From Solirubrobacter ginsenosidimutans (GTDB lineage Bacteria; Actinomycetota; Thermoleophilia; Solirubrobacterales; Solirubrobacteraceae): a DNA stretch of 64,000 bases. Below, piece by piece: positions 8,204 to 16,106 of the stretch; positions within the stretch are counted from its first letter, which is position 1, and each line of letters opens with the position of its first letter. The stretch covers positions 62,001 through 126,000 of the forward strand of contig NZ_JAPDOD010000022.1 in the NCBI RefSeq assembly GCF_027587205.1, read 5' to 3'. The position numbers and the translations under genes were made by a program. The notes beneath the pieces are model-generated. The model was given only the letters and a program-made list of their open reading frames with translations, was not told where the DNA came from and did not search any database.

Positions 8204-9214
8204 ATGCTTACGAGCCTCGTGGGGTCTTACCCGCAGCCGCAGTGGCTGCTTGATCGCGAGAAGCTGCGGGGGCGCCAGCCCCCGCGGATTCGCGCGGCGG
8301 ACTTCTGGCGCGTCGAGGAGCGCTTCCTCGAGGAGGCGCAGGACGCCGCGACCCTGATGGCGATCCGCGACCAGGAGCGCGCCGGCCTGGACGTCATCAC
8401 CGACGGCGAGCAGCGGCGCGAGAGCTACTCCAACCGCGTCGTGATGGCGCTGGACGGCATCGACGTCGACAACCCGGGGGAGACCCTGGACCGCAACGGC
8501 AACCCGTTCCCGGTGCCACGGATCGTCGGCCCGATCGCCCGCCCGAAGCCGATCCTGATCCGCGACGCGGAGTTCCTGCGCGCGAACACCGAGCGCCTGA
8601 CCAAGGTCACGATCCCCGGGCCGTTCACGATGGCCCAGCAGGCCCAGGACGATCACTACGGGGCGCCGCGCGACGTCGCGTTCGCGTTCGCCGACGTCGT
8701 TCGCGCCGAGATCGAGGACCTGCACGCGGCGGGCATCGACATCGTCCAGCTCGACGAGCCGTGGATGGAGTCGCGCGCCGACGCCGCGCGCGAGTACGGC
8801 ATCGAGACGCTGCAGCGGGCGCTGGACGGCGTGCGCGGCACGACCGCGCTGCACATCTGCTTCGGCTACCCGCTCTTCGTCCCCGGCCACAAGCGCGCCT
8901 ACCGCTTCCTGGCCGAGCTGGCCGACGCGCCCGTCGACCAGATCTCGATCGAGTCCGCGCAGGCGGAGCTCGACCTCGAGGTGCTGGGCGCGCTGACCGG
9001 CAAGACGATCATCCTCGGCGTGATCGCGCTCGACAGCGACGACGTCGAGAGCGCCGAGACGGTCGCGGCGCGCCTGCGGCGCGCGCTGCCGTACACGCGC
9101 GACCTCGTCGCGGCCCCCGACTGCGGGATGAAGTACCTCACGCGCGAGTCGGCGTTCGGCAAGCTCCAGTCGCTGGTCGAGGGCGCGAAGACGGTGTCAG
9201 TAGAGCTCGCGTGA
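8204..9214 (+). CDS. MetE-like (cobalamin-independent methionine synthase C-terminal) methyltransferase
   Basis: This 336-residue protein covers only the C-terminal catalytic barrel of the MetE/UROD superfamily. Visible motifs are LVGSYPQPQWL at the N-terminus, AGLDVITDGEQRRESY, VTIPGPFTMA, IDIVQLDEPWME and the zinc-site pair HICFGYP plus PDCGMKYL (His-x-Cys and Cys). Short MetE homologues of this kind lack the N-terminal folate half, and many act in methyl transfer other than methionine synthesis. The protein lies 14 bases after the M1 peptidase. Its 3' end overlaps the convergent second MetE homologue by 18 bases. Methyl donor and acceptor are unknown. Confidence 0.85.
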   Translation: MLTSLVGSYPQPQWLLDREKLRGRQPPRIRAADFWRVEERFLEEAQDAATLMAIRDQERAGLDVITDGEQRRESYSNRVVMALDGIDVDNPGETLDRNGNPFPVPRIVGPIARPKPILIRDAEFLRANTERLTKVTIPGPFTMAQQAQDDHYGAPRDVAFAFADVVRAEIEDLHAAGIDIVQLDEPWMESRADAAREYGIETLQRALDGVRGTTALHICFGYPLFVPGHKRAYRFLAELADAPVDQISIESAQAELDLEVLGALTGKTIILGVIALDSDDVESAETVAARLRRALPYTRDLVAAPDCGMKYLTRESAFGKLQSLVEGAKTVSVELA

Positions 9215-10336
9215 GGCGATCGCCGCGCCCTCGGTGAGCGCGGCGAGCTTCGCCCACACGACGTCGGGATCGACCGCGGCCTGGCCCACCCACGTGCCGT
9301 AGCCGCAGTCGCTCCCGGCCATGACGTTCTCGCGCCCGACGAGGTCCGCGTAGCGGCGGATTCGCTGGGCGATCAGCTCCGGATGCTCGATGAAGTTGGC
9401 CTTGGACTCGAGCACGCCCGGGATCAGGACCTTGCCGTCGGGCAGCTTGACGTCCCCGAAGATCTGCCACTCGTGGGCGTGGCGGGGGTTGGCGGCCTCG
9501 AAGGCGATCGCGTTCGGGCGCGCCTTGAAGACGAGATCGACGATGTCCTTGAACGGGACGTCGCAGTGGTGCGGGCCTTCGTAGTTGCCCCAGCAGACGT
9601 GCATCTTCAGCAGCTCGGGATCGATGTTGCGGGTGGCGTGGTTGAGCGCCTCGATGTTCAGCTGCGCCTCTCGCCGGAAGTCGGCCAGCGAGGAGTCGGC
9701 GAACTGGATGTGGCGGCCCATCGCGAGATCCGGGCAGTCGATCTGGACGATGATGCCCTGCCTGGTGACGGCCTCGTACTCGACCGCCATCGCGTCGGCG
9801 ATCGCGTAGAGGTACGCCTCACGGGTGGGGTAGTGGTCGTTGCGGAAGAAGAGCGCGATCACGCCGGGGGACGCGGCGTTCAGGAACGCCTCCTGTCCCG
9901 CGGGGAGCGCGGCCTTGAGGTGCTCGACGTCGACGTTGGCGGCCTCGGGGTCGCGGACCGTGATGTCGCCGTCGCAGGCGGGCAGCCGGCGCCGCGAGCG
10001 GCCGGGGTCGCCGAACACCTTGCGGTGCAGGACCGGGAAGGCGTCGAGGTCGGCGTAGGTCTCCACGGGATGGCTCTCGCCGCCGAAGCCGTCGAGCCGG
10101 TCGATCACGTAGGTGACGTAGCTGGGCTTGCTCATCTCGCCGTCGGACACGACGTCGACGCCCGCGGCGGTCTGCTTGGCCACCGTCTCGGCGACGGCGG
10201 AGCGGGTGCGCTGCTCGAGCGCGACCGGATCGACGGGGACGCCTTCCTGCTTGGCGAACATCGTGCGAATCAGGTCGTCGGGGCGCGGAAGGCTCCCGAC
10301 GTGGGTGGTGAGGATGCGTTCTGTGCTGCGGTTCAT
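9197..10336 (-). CDS. MetE-like methyltransferase, second paralogue
   Basis: This 379-residue protein is another short MetE/UROD-superfamily barrel. It has ILTTHVGSLPRPDDL at the N-terminus, GVDVVSDGEMSKPSY, the zinc-type HVCWGNYEGPHHCD and AGSDCGYGTWVG. An acidic insertion near residues 90-130 is absent from the neighbouring paralogue. The ATG at 10336 overlaps the GntR stop in ATGA, so the two genes are co-translated. It converges with the first MetE homologue and overlaps its 3' end by 18 bases. The partner regulator suggests substrate-controlled expression. Proteins of this group are often annotated as methionine synthase but probably use other substrates, such as methylated xenobiotics or C1 donors. 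Confidence 0.85.
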   Translation of the reverse strand: MNRSTERILTTHVGSLPRPDDLIRTMFAKQEGVPVDPVALEQRTRSAVAETVAKQTAAGVDVVSDGEMSKPSYVTYVIDRLDGFGGESHPVETYADLDAFPVLHRKVFGDPGRSRRRLPACDGDITVRDPEAANVDVEHLKAALPAGQEAFLNAASPGVIALFFRNDHYPTREAYLYAIADAMAVEYEAVTRQGIIVQIDCPDLAMGRHIQFADSSLADFRREAQLNIEALNHATRNIDPELLKMHVCWGNYEGPHHCDVPFKDIVDLVFKARPNAIAFEAANPRHAHEWQIFGDVKLPDGKVLIPGVLESKANFIEHPELIAQRIRRYADLVGRENVMAGSDCGYGTWVGQAAVDPDVVWAKLAALTEGAAIASRELY

Positions 10337-10971
10337 AGATGGGTGGCGACGTGCTCGACCGTGTTCTCGAGGTGCTCGCGGGTGGCCGCGGCGGCGCGCT
10401 GGGGGTCGCGCGCCACGCACGCGGCGAGGATCGCGCGGTGCTCGTGGTCAAGGCGCGCGGTGGGGAAGTCCGACTGCGCACGGTAGATCTGCAGGTACGC
10501 GCTGGAGGCGTCGCGCAGCGCGGCGATCATCGCGACGAGCTGCAGTCGCCCGGAGTGCTCGTAGAGGCGGGTGTGGAAGGCCTGGTTGAGCGCGAGGTAG
10601 CGCTCGGCGGGCGGGGCGTCGCGCATCTCGGCCAGCAGTGCTTCCAGCGGCGGCGCCCACGCCGGCTCGAACTGCTCGGCGGCCTTGGCGGCGGCCAGCG
10701 CCTCCAGCGCGGCGCGGATCTCGTAGTGATGGCGCAGGTCGTCGACGCTGGGCAGGAACACGACCGCACCCCGCTGCGGGTGGTGCTGAACGAGCCCCTC
10801 GCGCTGCAGCGTGGCGAGCGCCTCGCGCACCGGCGTGGTGCTCACGCCGTAGCTGCGGGCGATCTCCACCTGACGCAATTTCGCCCCCGCGGGCCGCTCA
10901 CCGGCGAGAATCTCGGCCTTCAGCCGCTCGGCCACCTGGCCGGCGATCGTGCGCGGGGCGGTGAGTGTCAT
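10333..10971 (-). CDS. GntR-family (FadR subgroup) transcriptional regulator
   Basis: This 212-residue regulator has a winged helix at residues 5-75 (TIAGQVAERLKAEILAGERP, then VEIARSYGVSTTPVREALAT and LQREGLVQHHPQRGAVV). An all-helical FCD-type effector domain (about 80-205) follows, with metal or ligand residues such as NQAFHTRLYEHSG and DHEHRAILAA. The ATG at 10971 is the canonical start. It is first in an operon with the MetE-like gene (ATGA overlap) and divergent from the ring-cleaving dioxygenase, so it may control both directions from the shared 80-base gap. Confidence 0.9.
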   Translation of the reverse strand: MTLTAPRTIAGQVAERLKAEILAGERPAGAKLRQVEIARSYGVSTTPVREALATLQREGLVQHHPQRGAVVFLPSVDDLRHHYEIRAALEALAAAKAAEQFEPAWAPPLEALLAEMRDAPPAERYLALNQAFHTRLYEHSGRLQLVAMIAALRDASSAYLQIYRAQSDFPTARLDHEHRAILAACVARDPQRAAAATREHLENTVEHVATHL

Positions 10972-11051
10972 CCGGCCGCAAGTATTGACGCGTAATATCG
11001 ATTGTGCAAATTTTTGGGCTGGACGATGCGCCGCGCCGAGGAGGAGACCAC
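10972..11051. promoter_or_regulatory. Divergent promoter region between GntR and dioxygenase genes
   Basis: The gap is AT-rich for this genome. On the plus strand TTGACG (10985-10990) is followed 17 bases later by AAATTT. On the minus strand TTGCAC is followed 17 bases later by AATACT. These are sigma70-like spacings with imperfect -10 boxes. A ribosome-binding site, gaggaga, precedes the dioxygenase ATG. A palindromic operator for the GntR protein is plausible here but no perfect dyad stands out. Confidence 0.35.
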
Positions 11052-12050
11052 ATGAAGCAACCACTCAAGGGACCCCACCACTTCACCGGGATCACGCGCG
11101 ACGTCGTGACCAACGTGGACTTCTGGTGCCGGATCATGGGCATGCGCTTCGTCAAGAACACGCTCAACTTCGAGACGACGTTCCGCTACCACACCTACTT
11201 CGGCGACGAGGAGGGCAACCCGGGCAGCGTGGTCACCTTCCTCGAGTTCAACGAGGCGCCCGCCGGCGTCCCGGGCGACGGTGACATCCACCGCATGGTC
11301 CTGCGCGTCGGCTCCTACGACTCGCTCGAGTACTGGATGGACCGGCTGATCGCCAACCAGACGCACAGCGAGCTGCTGCGGCTGGACCCGACGTCGCCGC
11401 AGTCGCTGGTCTTCCACGACCCGGAGGGCCACGAGGTCGAGCTGATGGTGTCCGACACGCCGGACACGCCGCTGCTCGCCGACGCCGACGACATCCCCGC
11501 CGAGCACCGCATCCGCGGCCTCGAAGGGGCGCGCTCCTACACGACGATCGACGAGCAGGAGCCGTTCGCGGCGCATCTCGGCTTCCGCCGTGACGGCAAC
11601 CGCCTCGTGCTCGACGGCGAGCGCTCGGGCCGCTGGTACTTCTCCGAGCCGACCGGGCGGCCGAGCAACGACGGCCGCGTGGGCGTGTGGCATCACATCG
11701 CCTACGACGCCGGCGACGGCGCCGAGACCGAGCGCGCTCGCGACGAGGCCAACGAGGGCGTGCGGCCGTGGACGAAGATCTTCGACCACTACTTCTTCGA
11801 CAGCTGCTACTCGATGTCTCCCGGAGGGCGGATGGAGATCTGCACCACGGGGCCTGGATTTCAACTCGACGAGAAGCTCGAAGACCTCGGAGACCGCCTC
11901 TGTCTCTCGCCTCGAGTGGAGCCGCTTCGCGCCAAGCTCGAAGCCGAGCTGACACCGATCGTCAACCCGCGCCCGCGCTCCAAGCAGAAGGCAGCCGCCA
12001 AGCCCTCTGACAACGGCGTGCCCGCGACGGAGCCTGCGACCGTCGCCTGA
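11052..12050 (+). CDS. Ring-cleaving dioxygenase / VOC-family protein (MhqO/PcpA-like)
   Basis: This 332-residue protein contains two VOC (glyoxalase-fold) halves typical of the YkcA/MhqO/PcpA ring-cleaving dioxygenases. The likely metal ligands are His in GPHHFTGIT (about residue 9), His in GVWHHIAYD (about 217) and Glu in GRMEICTTGPGF (about 260). That is the H-H-E triad of hydroquinone dioxygenases. ATG 11052 has a good GAGGAGA ribosome-binding site; the frame also opens at GTG 11004. The C-terminus is a short Lys/Ala/Pro-rich tail (residues 305-332). It probably opens a hydroquinone or related ring using Fe(II). It may be regulated by the divergent GntR protein. Confidence 0.85.
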   Translation: MKQPLKGPHHFTGITRDVVTNVDFWCRIMGMRFVKNTLNFETTFRYHTYFGDEEGNPGSVVTFLEFNEAPAGVPGDGDIHRMVLRVGSYDSLEYWMDRLIANQTHSELLRLDPTSPQSLVFHDPEGHEVELMVSDTPDTPLLADADDIPAEHRIRGLEGARSYTTIDEQEPFAAHLGFRRDGNRLVLDGERSGRWYFSEPTGRPSNDGRVGVWHHIAYDAGDGAETERARDEANEGVRPWTKIFDHYFFDSCYSMSPGGRMEICTTGPGFQLDEKLEDLGDRLCLSPRVEPLRAKLEAELTPIVNPRPRSKQKAAAKPSDNGVPATEPATVA

Positions 12051-12666
12051 CGTCACCCTCACGTTCGACAACGGCCCGGACCCGGTGGCGACGCCCCGGG
12101 TCCTGGACGTGCTCGCCGAGCGCGGCCTGAAGGCGACGTTCTTCGTCGTCGGCCGGCAGCTGGAGCACTACCGCACGCTCGCCGCCCGCGCGGCGCAGGA
12201 CGGCCACTGGATCGGCAACCACACGATGACGCACCCGCGTCCGCTCGGGCTGCGCGAGGCGGGGGCCGCCGACGAGATCGAGGACGCGCAGGCGCTGCTC
12301 GGCGAGCTCTCGCGGCCGGAGAAGCTCTTCCGCCCCTCGGGCGCCGGGGGTGACCTCGAGCCCGGGCTCTTGAACCACACCGCGGTCGGCACGCTGATCG
12401 GCGGCGGCTACACCTGCGTGCTCTGGAACGCCGTCCCGCGCGACTGGGAGGACCAGGACGGGTGGGTGGACCGCGCGCTCGAGCAGATCGAAGAGCGCGA
12501 CTGGACGCTGCTCGTCCTGCACGACGTGCAGGACGCGTCCGCCGCGCGGCTCGAGGAGTTCCTGGACCGCGCCGGCGATGTCACCTTCCGCCAGGACTTT
12601 CCGCCGGACTGCGTCCCGATCCGCGACCGCAAGCTCGTCGGCCCGATCCGCGGGCTATTGGCCTAG
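12034..12666 (+). CDS. Polysaccharide deacetylase family protein (NodB homology), probable CTG start
   Basis: The family's first motif TLTFDNGPDP (NodB motif 1, with DN in place of the usual DD) and the second motif GNHTMTHP (metal His pair) are both encoded in one frame. So are the barrel strands KATFFVVG and WTLLVLHD. The first ATG/GTG/TTG in this frame is GTG 12085, which lies after motif 1 and would remove the catalytic Asp. Upstream back to the stop at 11950 there is no ATG, GTG or TTG. CTG at 12034 would give MRPSPDVTLTFDNGPD and overlaps the dioxygenase end by 17 bases, so I chose it. The role would be N- or O-deacetylation of a glycan. No signal peptide is seen. Confidence 0.75.
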   Translation: MRPSPDVTLTFDNGPDPVATPRVLDVLAERGLKATFFVVGRQLEHYRTLAARAAQDGHWIGNHTMTHPRPLGLREAGAADEIEDAQALLGELSRPEKLFRPSGAGGDLEPGLLNHTAVGTLIGGGYTCVLWNAVPRDWEDQDGWVDRALEQIEERDWTLLVLHDVQDASAARLEEFLDRAGDVTFRQDFPPDCVPIRDRKLVGPIRGLLA

Positions 12667-13101
12667 CCGCACCGGGAGCGGGTCGGCGCGCAGGATGCGC
12701 GAACGTTCCGTGTCATCGGCGTCGATCAACGTGGCGATCACGCCGAGGGAATACGCGCCGGCGGTGATCGGCCGGCCGCCGGCGAGCTGGTCGAGCTCGA
12801 CGGTCGTGCTGCGGCGGCCGCCGGGGTCGAGCGTGACCGTCTCGGAGTTGCGCCCCGTCAGCAGAGCGGGTGCGCGCGGCGGGAGCGCGAGTGGCGCGCC
12901 GCGCTCGTCGAGCAACTGCCACTGCAGCATGTCCCACGGATCGAGCAGCGAGACGCGAGCGTCCCCGTGGTGCTCGAGCGTGACGGTCGCCTGCAGCGCC
13001 GGCTGCTCGTCGCCGACGTCGAGCGTCGCGGACAGCGCGGCGATCTCCGAACCGCTCGGCGGCGGCCGGCCCGGGATGTCGGTCAGTTGCGCGCGTGCCA
13101 T
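12655..13101 (-). CDS. Small beta-rich partner protein of the LQRSAGN protein (unknown)
   Basis: I do not recognise a named family. The 148-residue product starts at ATG 13101 (MARAQLTDIPGRPPPSGSE). It consists mainly of alternating hydrophobic strands typical of an Ig-like beta sandwich (LSATLDVGDEQPALQATVTL, about residues 24-43; ITAGAYSLGVIATLID, about 113-128). It lies one base downstream of the LQRSAGN-motif protein, so the two are co-expressed. A protein of similar size and pattern follows the second LQRSAGN protein at 22680. No signal peptide is present. A chaperone or adaptor role for its partner is an inference. Confidence 0.7.
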   Translation of the reverse strand: MARAQLTDIPGRPPPSGSEIAALSATLDVGDEQPALQATVTLEHHGDARVSLLDPWDMLQWQLLDERGAPLALPPRAPALLTGRNSETVTLDPGGRRSTTVELDQLAGGRPITAGAYSLGVIATLIDADDTERSRILRADPLPVRLGQ

Positions 13102-13102
13102 G

Positions 13103-14452
13103 TCACGGGCAGTCCGCGCACGCGGGCCACTTCTTCTTCTTGGCCGTCTTGCAGATCGCCTTGACCATCGGGTCGACGATACGGTGCTCGGCCCGGTCAG
13201 TGGGTCCACCGCCGGCGTGGTCGCCCGCGACGCGGGTGAGGATCTCCGCGAGCCAGAGCGCCTGCGCGCCCGTCACGGCGGCCTGGAAGGTCGGGTCGAG
13301 GTTGATCGCGGCGATCGCCGCGGCCTTGTTCATGCCGGCCGCGTGCGGGACGCTCGCGGCTTCCAGCGAGGTGACGATCGCGTTCTTGCGCGCCTTCAAG
13401 GCGGGGACGAAGCGCGTCTTGTGCACCTGCTCGTGGCGCTTGACCGCCTTGAGCATGTACCACGGGTTGCCGACGGTGTTGCCGAGCGTCGTCAGGCCCG
13501 TCACCTGCGAGCAGAAGTTCGCGCTGGTCGTGTTGCCCTTCGGTCCCGTGACCTCGGATTGGCCGGGGAGGAGCCGGATCTGCATCGAGTAGCGCCCGGT
13601 CAGCTTGCTCACGCGCGGCACCCAATTGGCACCGGAGCGGACGGCGGTGAACTTCACGTCGACGGACTCCGGGAAGGTCAGGCCGTAGATCCCGGCGCCG
13701 AGCGGGATCGAGGCGGCCGCGGCCGACTTCATGCTCACCGAGGCCTTGGCCAAAGCGCCGTAGGCGCCCGCGGCGTCGAGCGCGTGCGACGGCGCGGCGG
13801 AGCCGAGGTTGAGCGCGCGCCGGGCGACGGTCCCGCCGCCTTCTTCGGTTTCGAACTCGGCGTCGGGGGTCTCGTCGGCCTCGGGCTCGGGGCCGTCGTC
13901 GAGGTCTTCCTCCGGGCTCTCGTCGATGACCTCGGCGTCGACCTCGCTGGGCGGTGTGAGCGGTGCGACCGCCGCGTCGGCGGCGGGCGCGCCTTCGGCG
14001 GCCGGCGCCCCCTCGGCGGGCGCGGCAGCGGTCTCGGGCTCGCCCCCCGCCAGGTCGGCCTCGACCAACCCGGGCGGGGACGGGACGCCGGCGGCGAACT
14101 CGGGCGCGTCGCCGAGGGCCTTGGTGAGGCGGGCGAGTCGCGGGTCGGGCGGCCGCTCCTGCTCGGTCTCCTCGGTCTCGTCGTCGCAGCTACAGGTGCC
14201 GCCGCAGTCCGGGCAGCGGTCGATGCGGGCCGCGGCGGCCCGAGCGAGCGCGCGTTCGAAGGAGCCGGTGGGCGGCGCGGGGGCCGACGGGGCGGTGGGC
14301 GCGACCATCGAGCGGCCGAGGGCGCGCGTGGCGGCGCAGTTTCCCGCGCTGCGCTGCAGGCCGAGCACGCTGCTGACGGTCATCGCGCTCGGGCTGGCAA
14401 GCGCGGAAGCGATCGTGGGCGCCGGTGCCTCACGTTGCTCGACGTGTGGCAC
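13103..14452 (-). CDS. LQRSAGN-motif protein with HExxH, candidate contractile-injection-type cargo
   Basis: This 449-residue protein has an N-terminal signature SVLGLQRSAGN (residues 28-38). A Cys-rich patch CPDCGGTCSC (about 78-87) and a long acidic, Pro/Ala-rich linker (about 90-210) follow. The folded C-terminal half (about 225-449) contains RHEQVHKTRF, an HExxH zinc-protease-type motif at residues 340-344. From family knowledge, LQRxAGN near the N-terminus is typical of DUF4157-type proteins linked to extracellular contractile injection systems. No DUF4157 domain is clear here. No signal peptide is seen. Protease activity and delivery are hypotheses. It is the first gene of a two-gene operon. 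Confidence 0.75.
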   Translation of the reverse strand: MPHVEQREAPAPTIASALASPSAMTVSSVLGLQRSAGNCAATRALGRSMVAPTAPSAPAPPTGSFERALARAAAARIDRCPDCGGTCSCDDETEETEQERPPDPRLARLTKALGDAPEFAAGVPSPPGLVEADLAGGEPETAAAPAEGAPAAEGAPAADAAVAPLTPPSEVDAEVIDESPEEDLDDGPEPEADETPDAEFETEEGGGTVARRALNLGSAAPSHALDAAGAYGALAKASVSMKSAAAASIPLGAGIYGLTFPESVDVKFTAVRSGANWVPRVSKLTGRYSMQIRLLPGQSEVTGPKGNTTSANFCSQVTGLTTLGNTVGNPWYMLKAVKRHEQVHKTRFVPALKARKNAIVTSLEAASVPHAAGMNKAAAIAAINLDPTFQAAVTGAQALWLAEILTRVAGDHAGGGPTDRAEHRIVDPMVKAICKTAKKKKWPACADCP

Positions 14453-14589
14453 CTGGCCCTCAGCGGGCTCCAGGTGGCGAACGGCGATGGCCTAGGGTCG
14501 CATACGGGCCGTCGCGCCGAGGCGCCACGAGGTTCTGGCTCGGTGGAGCACGGGTTCACCGTTCACCGGCGGGTCAGCGTGCGGACAAT

Positions 14590-15195
14590 TCAGCGCGCGT
14601 AGCCGGCGATCAGCGTCGCGACCAGGCGACCCAGGCGCCCTTCGAAGTCCGGTTGGAGCAGGCCCGGGGTTTCGGCGTAGATGGCGACGACGCGGGGCGC
14701 GGGGTTGGTCAGGGGGTACAGGCCCGCGGCGATCAGTAGCGCGGCCGCGACCACCTCGAAGGCGTCGTCGAAGGCGAGACGCGTGGCGGTCGCGACGTCG
14801 CCGGCGAGCGTGCGGACGAGGTCGATCGACGTGGCGCGGAAGTCGCGGACGGTCTCGCCCGACACGTTGTGCTCGAGCACCGCCGCCTGTTCTCCCAGCA
14901 GATCGCAGAAGAACGGGCGCTCGGCGAGGGCGCGGGCGAGGCCGGCGGCATCCGGCTGAGCCGAGGCCGCGACGGTGAAGGCCTCCCACTCGCGCCGCAG
15001 GAGCGTGAGGAAGATGGCCTCGCGCGACTCGAAGTAGCGCAGCAGGTTGGATTTGGCGAGCTCCACGCGGCGCGCGATGTCACCGAGTGAGACGTCGCGG
15101 ACGGGGCGCTCGCCCGCCAGCGCGCGGGCGGCGGCGAGGATCGCTTCGCGGCGCTCCTCCTTGTGCTCCGGCGAACGGGCGCGCTGGTAGGTCAT
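14590..15195 (-). CDS. TetR-family transcriptional regulator
   Basis: This 201-residue regulator has the TetR helix-turn-helix at residues 10-60 (HKEERREAILAAARALAGER, VSLGDIARRVELAKSNLLRY, then FESREAIFLTLL). A helical ligand domain follows, ending in LVATLIAGYAR. The ATG at 15195 is canonical. It is divergent from the SDR gene at 15261. The 65-base gap carries two near-identical palindromes (AGAACGGCGTTCT and AGAACACCGTTCT) that are good candidates for its operators, so it probably represses both itself and the SDR. The inducer is unknown. Confidence 0.92.
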   Translation of the reverse strand: MTYQRARSPEHKEERREAILAAARALAGERPVRDVSLGDIARRVELAKSNLLRYFESREAIFLTLLRREWEAFTVAASAQPDAAGLARALAERPFFCDLLGEQAAVLEHNVSGETVRDFRATSIDLVRTLAGDVATATRLAFDDAFEVVAAALLIAAGLYPLTNPAPRVVAIYAETPGLLQPDFEGRLGRLVATLIAGYAR

Positions 15196-15199
15196 GGGC

Positions 15200-15244
15200 T
15201 TGAGTTTAGAGAACGGCGTTCTATAGTTAGGAGAACACCGTTCT
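15200..15244 (+). promoter_or_regulatory. Promoter with two operator palindromes between TetR and SDR genes
   Basis: TTGAGT (15200-15205) and TATAGT (15222-15227) are 16 bases apart and read toward the SDR gene. One palindrome, AGAACGGCGTTCT (15210-15222), fills the spacer. A second, AGAACACCGTTCT (15232-15244), covers the predicted transcription start. Their centres are 22 bases apart, about two helical turns, as expected for two TetR dimers on one DNA face. Binding is inferred. Confidence 0.6.
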
Positions 15245-15260
15245 TGTAAGGAGTTCGACC

Positions 15261-16106
15261 ATGACCCAGACCTGGCTCATCACCGGCAGTTCCCGTGGCC
15301 TCGGGCGCGCGCTCGCCGAAGCGGTCCTGGACGCCGGCCACAACCTCGTCGCCACCGCGCGCCGGCCGGAGCAGGTGCAGGACCTCGTCGACCGCTATCC
15401 GGACCGGGCGCGCGCAGTCGCGCTCGACGTCACCGACCGCGCCGCCGCGGCCGCGGCCATCGCGGCGACGGTCGACGCCTTCGGGCGCCTGGACGTGCTG
15501 GTCAACAACGCGGGCTACGCGAACGTCAGCTCGATCGAGGACTTCGACGAGGCCGACTTCCGCGCGCAGCTCGAGACCAACCTGTGGGGTGTCATCAACG
15601 TGACCCGCGCCGCGCTGCCGGTCCTGCGCGAGCAGGGCTTCGGCCACGTGATCCAGGTGTCGTCCGTCGGTGGGCGGGTGACGACGCCGGGGATCGGCCC
15701 GTACCAGACCGCCAAGTGGGCGGTCGAGGGGTTCTCAGGTGTGCTCGCGAAGGAGGTCGCGCCGCTCGGGATCAAGGTCACGATCATCGAGCCGGGTGGG
15801 TTCCGCACCGACTGGGCGGGTTCGTCGATGACCGTGCACGAGTACCACGACGCCTACGAGCAGACCGTCGGCGTGATGAATTCCTACCGCGCCGCCGCCG
15901 TCTCGCTGGGCGACCCGGCGAAGGGCGCGCAGGCGATCTTGAAGGTCGCTTCGGTCCCCGAGCCGCCGTTGCGGCTGCTGCTGGGGAGCGACGCGTTCAA
16001 GATCGCCCGCGAGGCCGACGAGGCCAAGATCTCAGGCGACGAGGCCTGGAAGGAGCTGACGCTCTCGACCGACCACGACGACGCGGCGGTGACTACTTCA
16101 CGGTGA
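15261..16106 (+). CDS. SDR-family oxidoreductase
   Basis: A classical short-chain dehydrogenase of 281 residues. It has the cofactor motif TGSSRGLG (residues 8-15), an Arg-rich NADP-type second strand ending TARRPEQ, the structural NNAG (about 81-84), catalytic Ser in IQVSSVGG and YQTAKWA (Tyr-x-x-x-Lys, about 152-156). EPGGFRTDW is the usual loop after strand six. A ribosome-binding site aaggag precedes ATG 15261. Its location opposite a TetR gene with shared operators suggests induction by a small molecule it may reduce or oxidise. The substrate cannot be deduced. Its 3' end overlaps the convergent cupredoxin gene by 14 bases. Confidence 0.92.
   Translation: MTQTWLITGSSRGLGRALAEAVLDAGHNLVATARRPEQVQDLVDRYPDRARAVALDVTDRAAAAAAIAATVDAFGRLDVLVNNAGYANVSSIEDFDEADFRAQLETNLWGVINVTRAALPVLREQGFGHVIQVSSVGGRVTTPGIGPYQTAKWAVEGFSGVLAKEVAPLGIKVTIIEPGGFRTDWAGSSMTVHEYHDAYEQTVGVMNSYRAAAVSLGDPAKGAQAILKVASVPEPPLRLLLGSDAFKIAREADEAKISGDEAWKELTLSTDHDDAAVTTSR

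Noticed and set aside
10333..10336. Frameshift between GntR and the MetE-like gene
   Set aside because: The ATGA overlap is the normal coupling seen at many junctions here, and both proteins are complete.
12655..14452. Assignment of the LQRSAGN protein as a phage tail or baseplate protein
   Set aside because: No tail, sheath, baseplate or lysis gene occurs in the window; only the short N-terminal motif supports the link.
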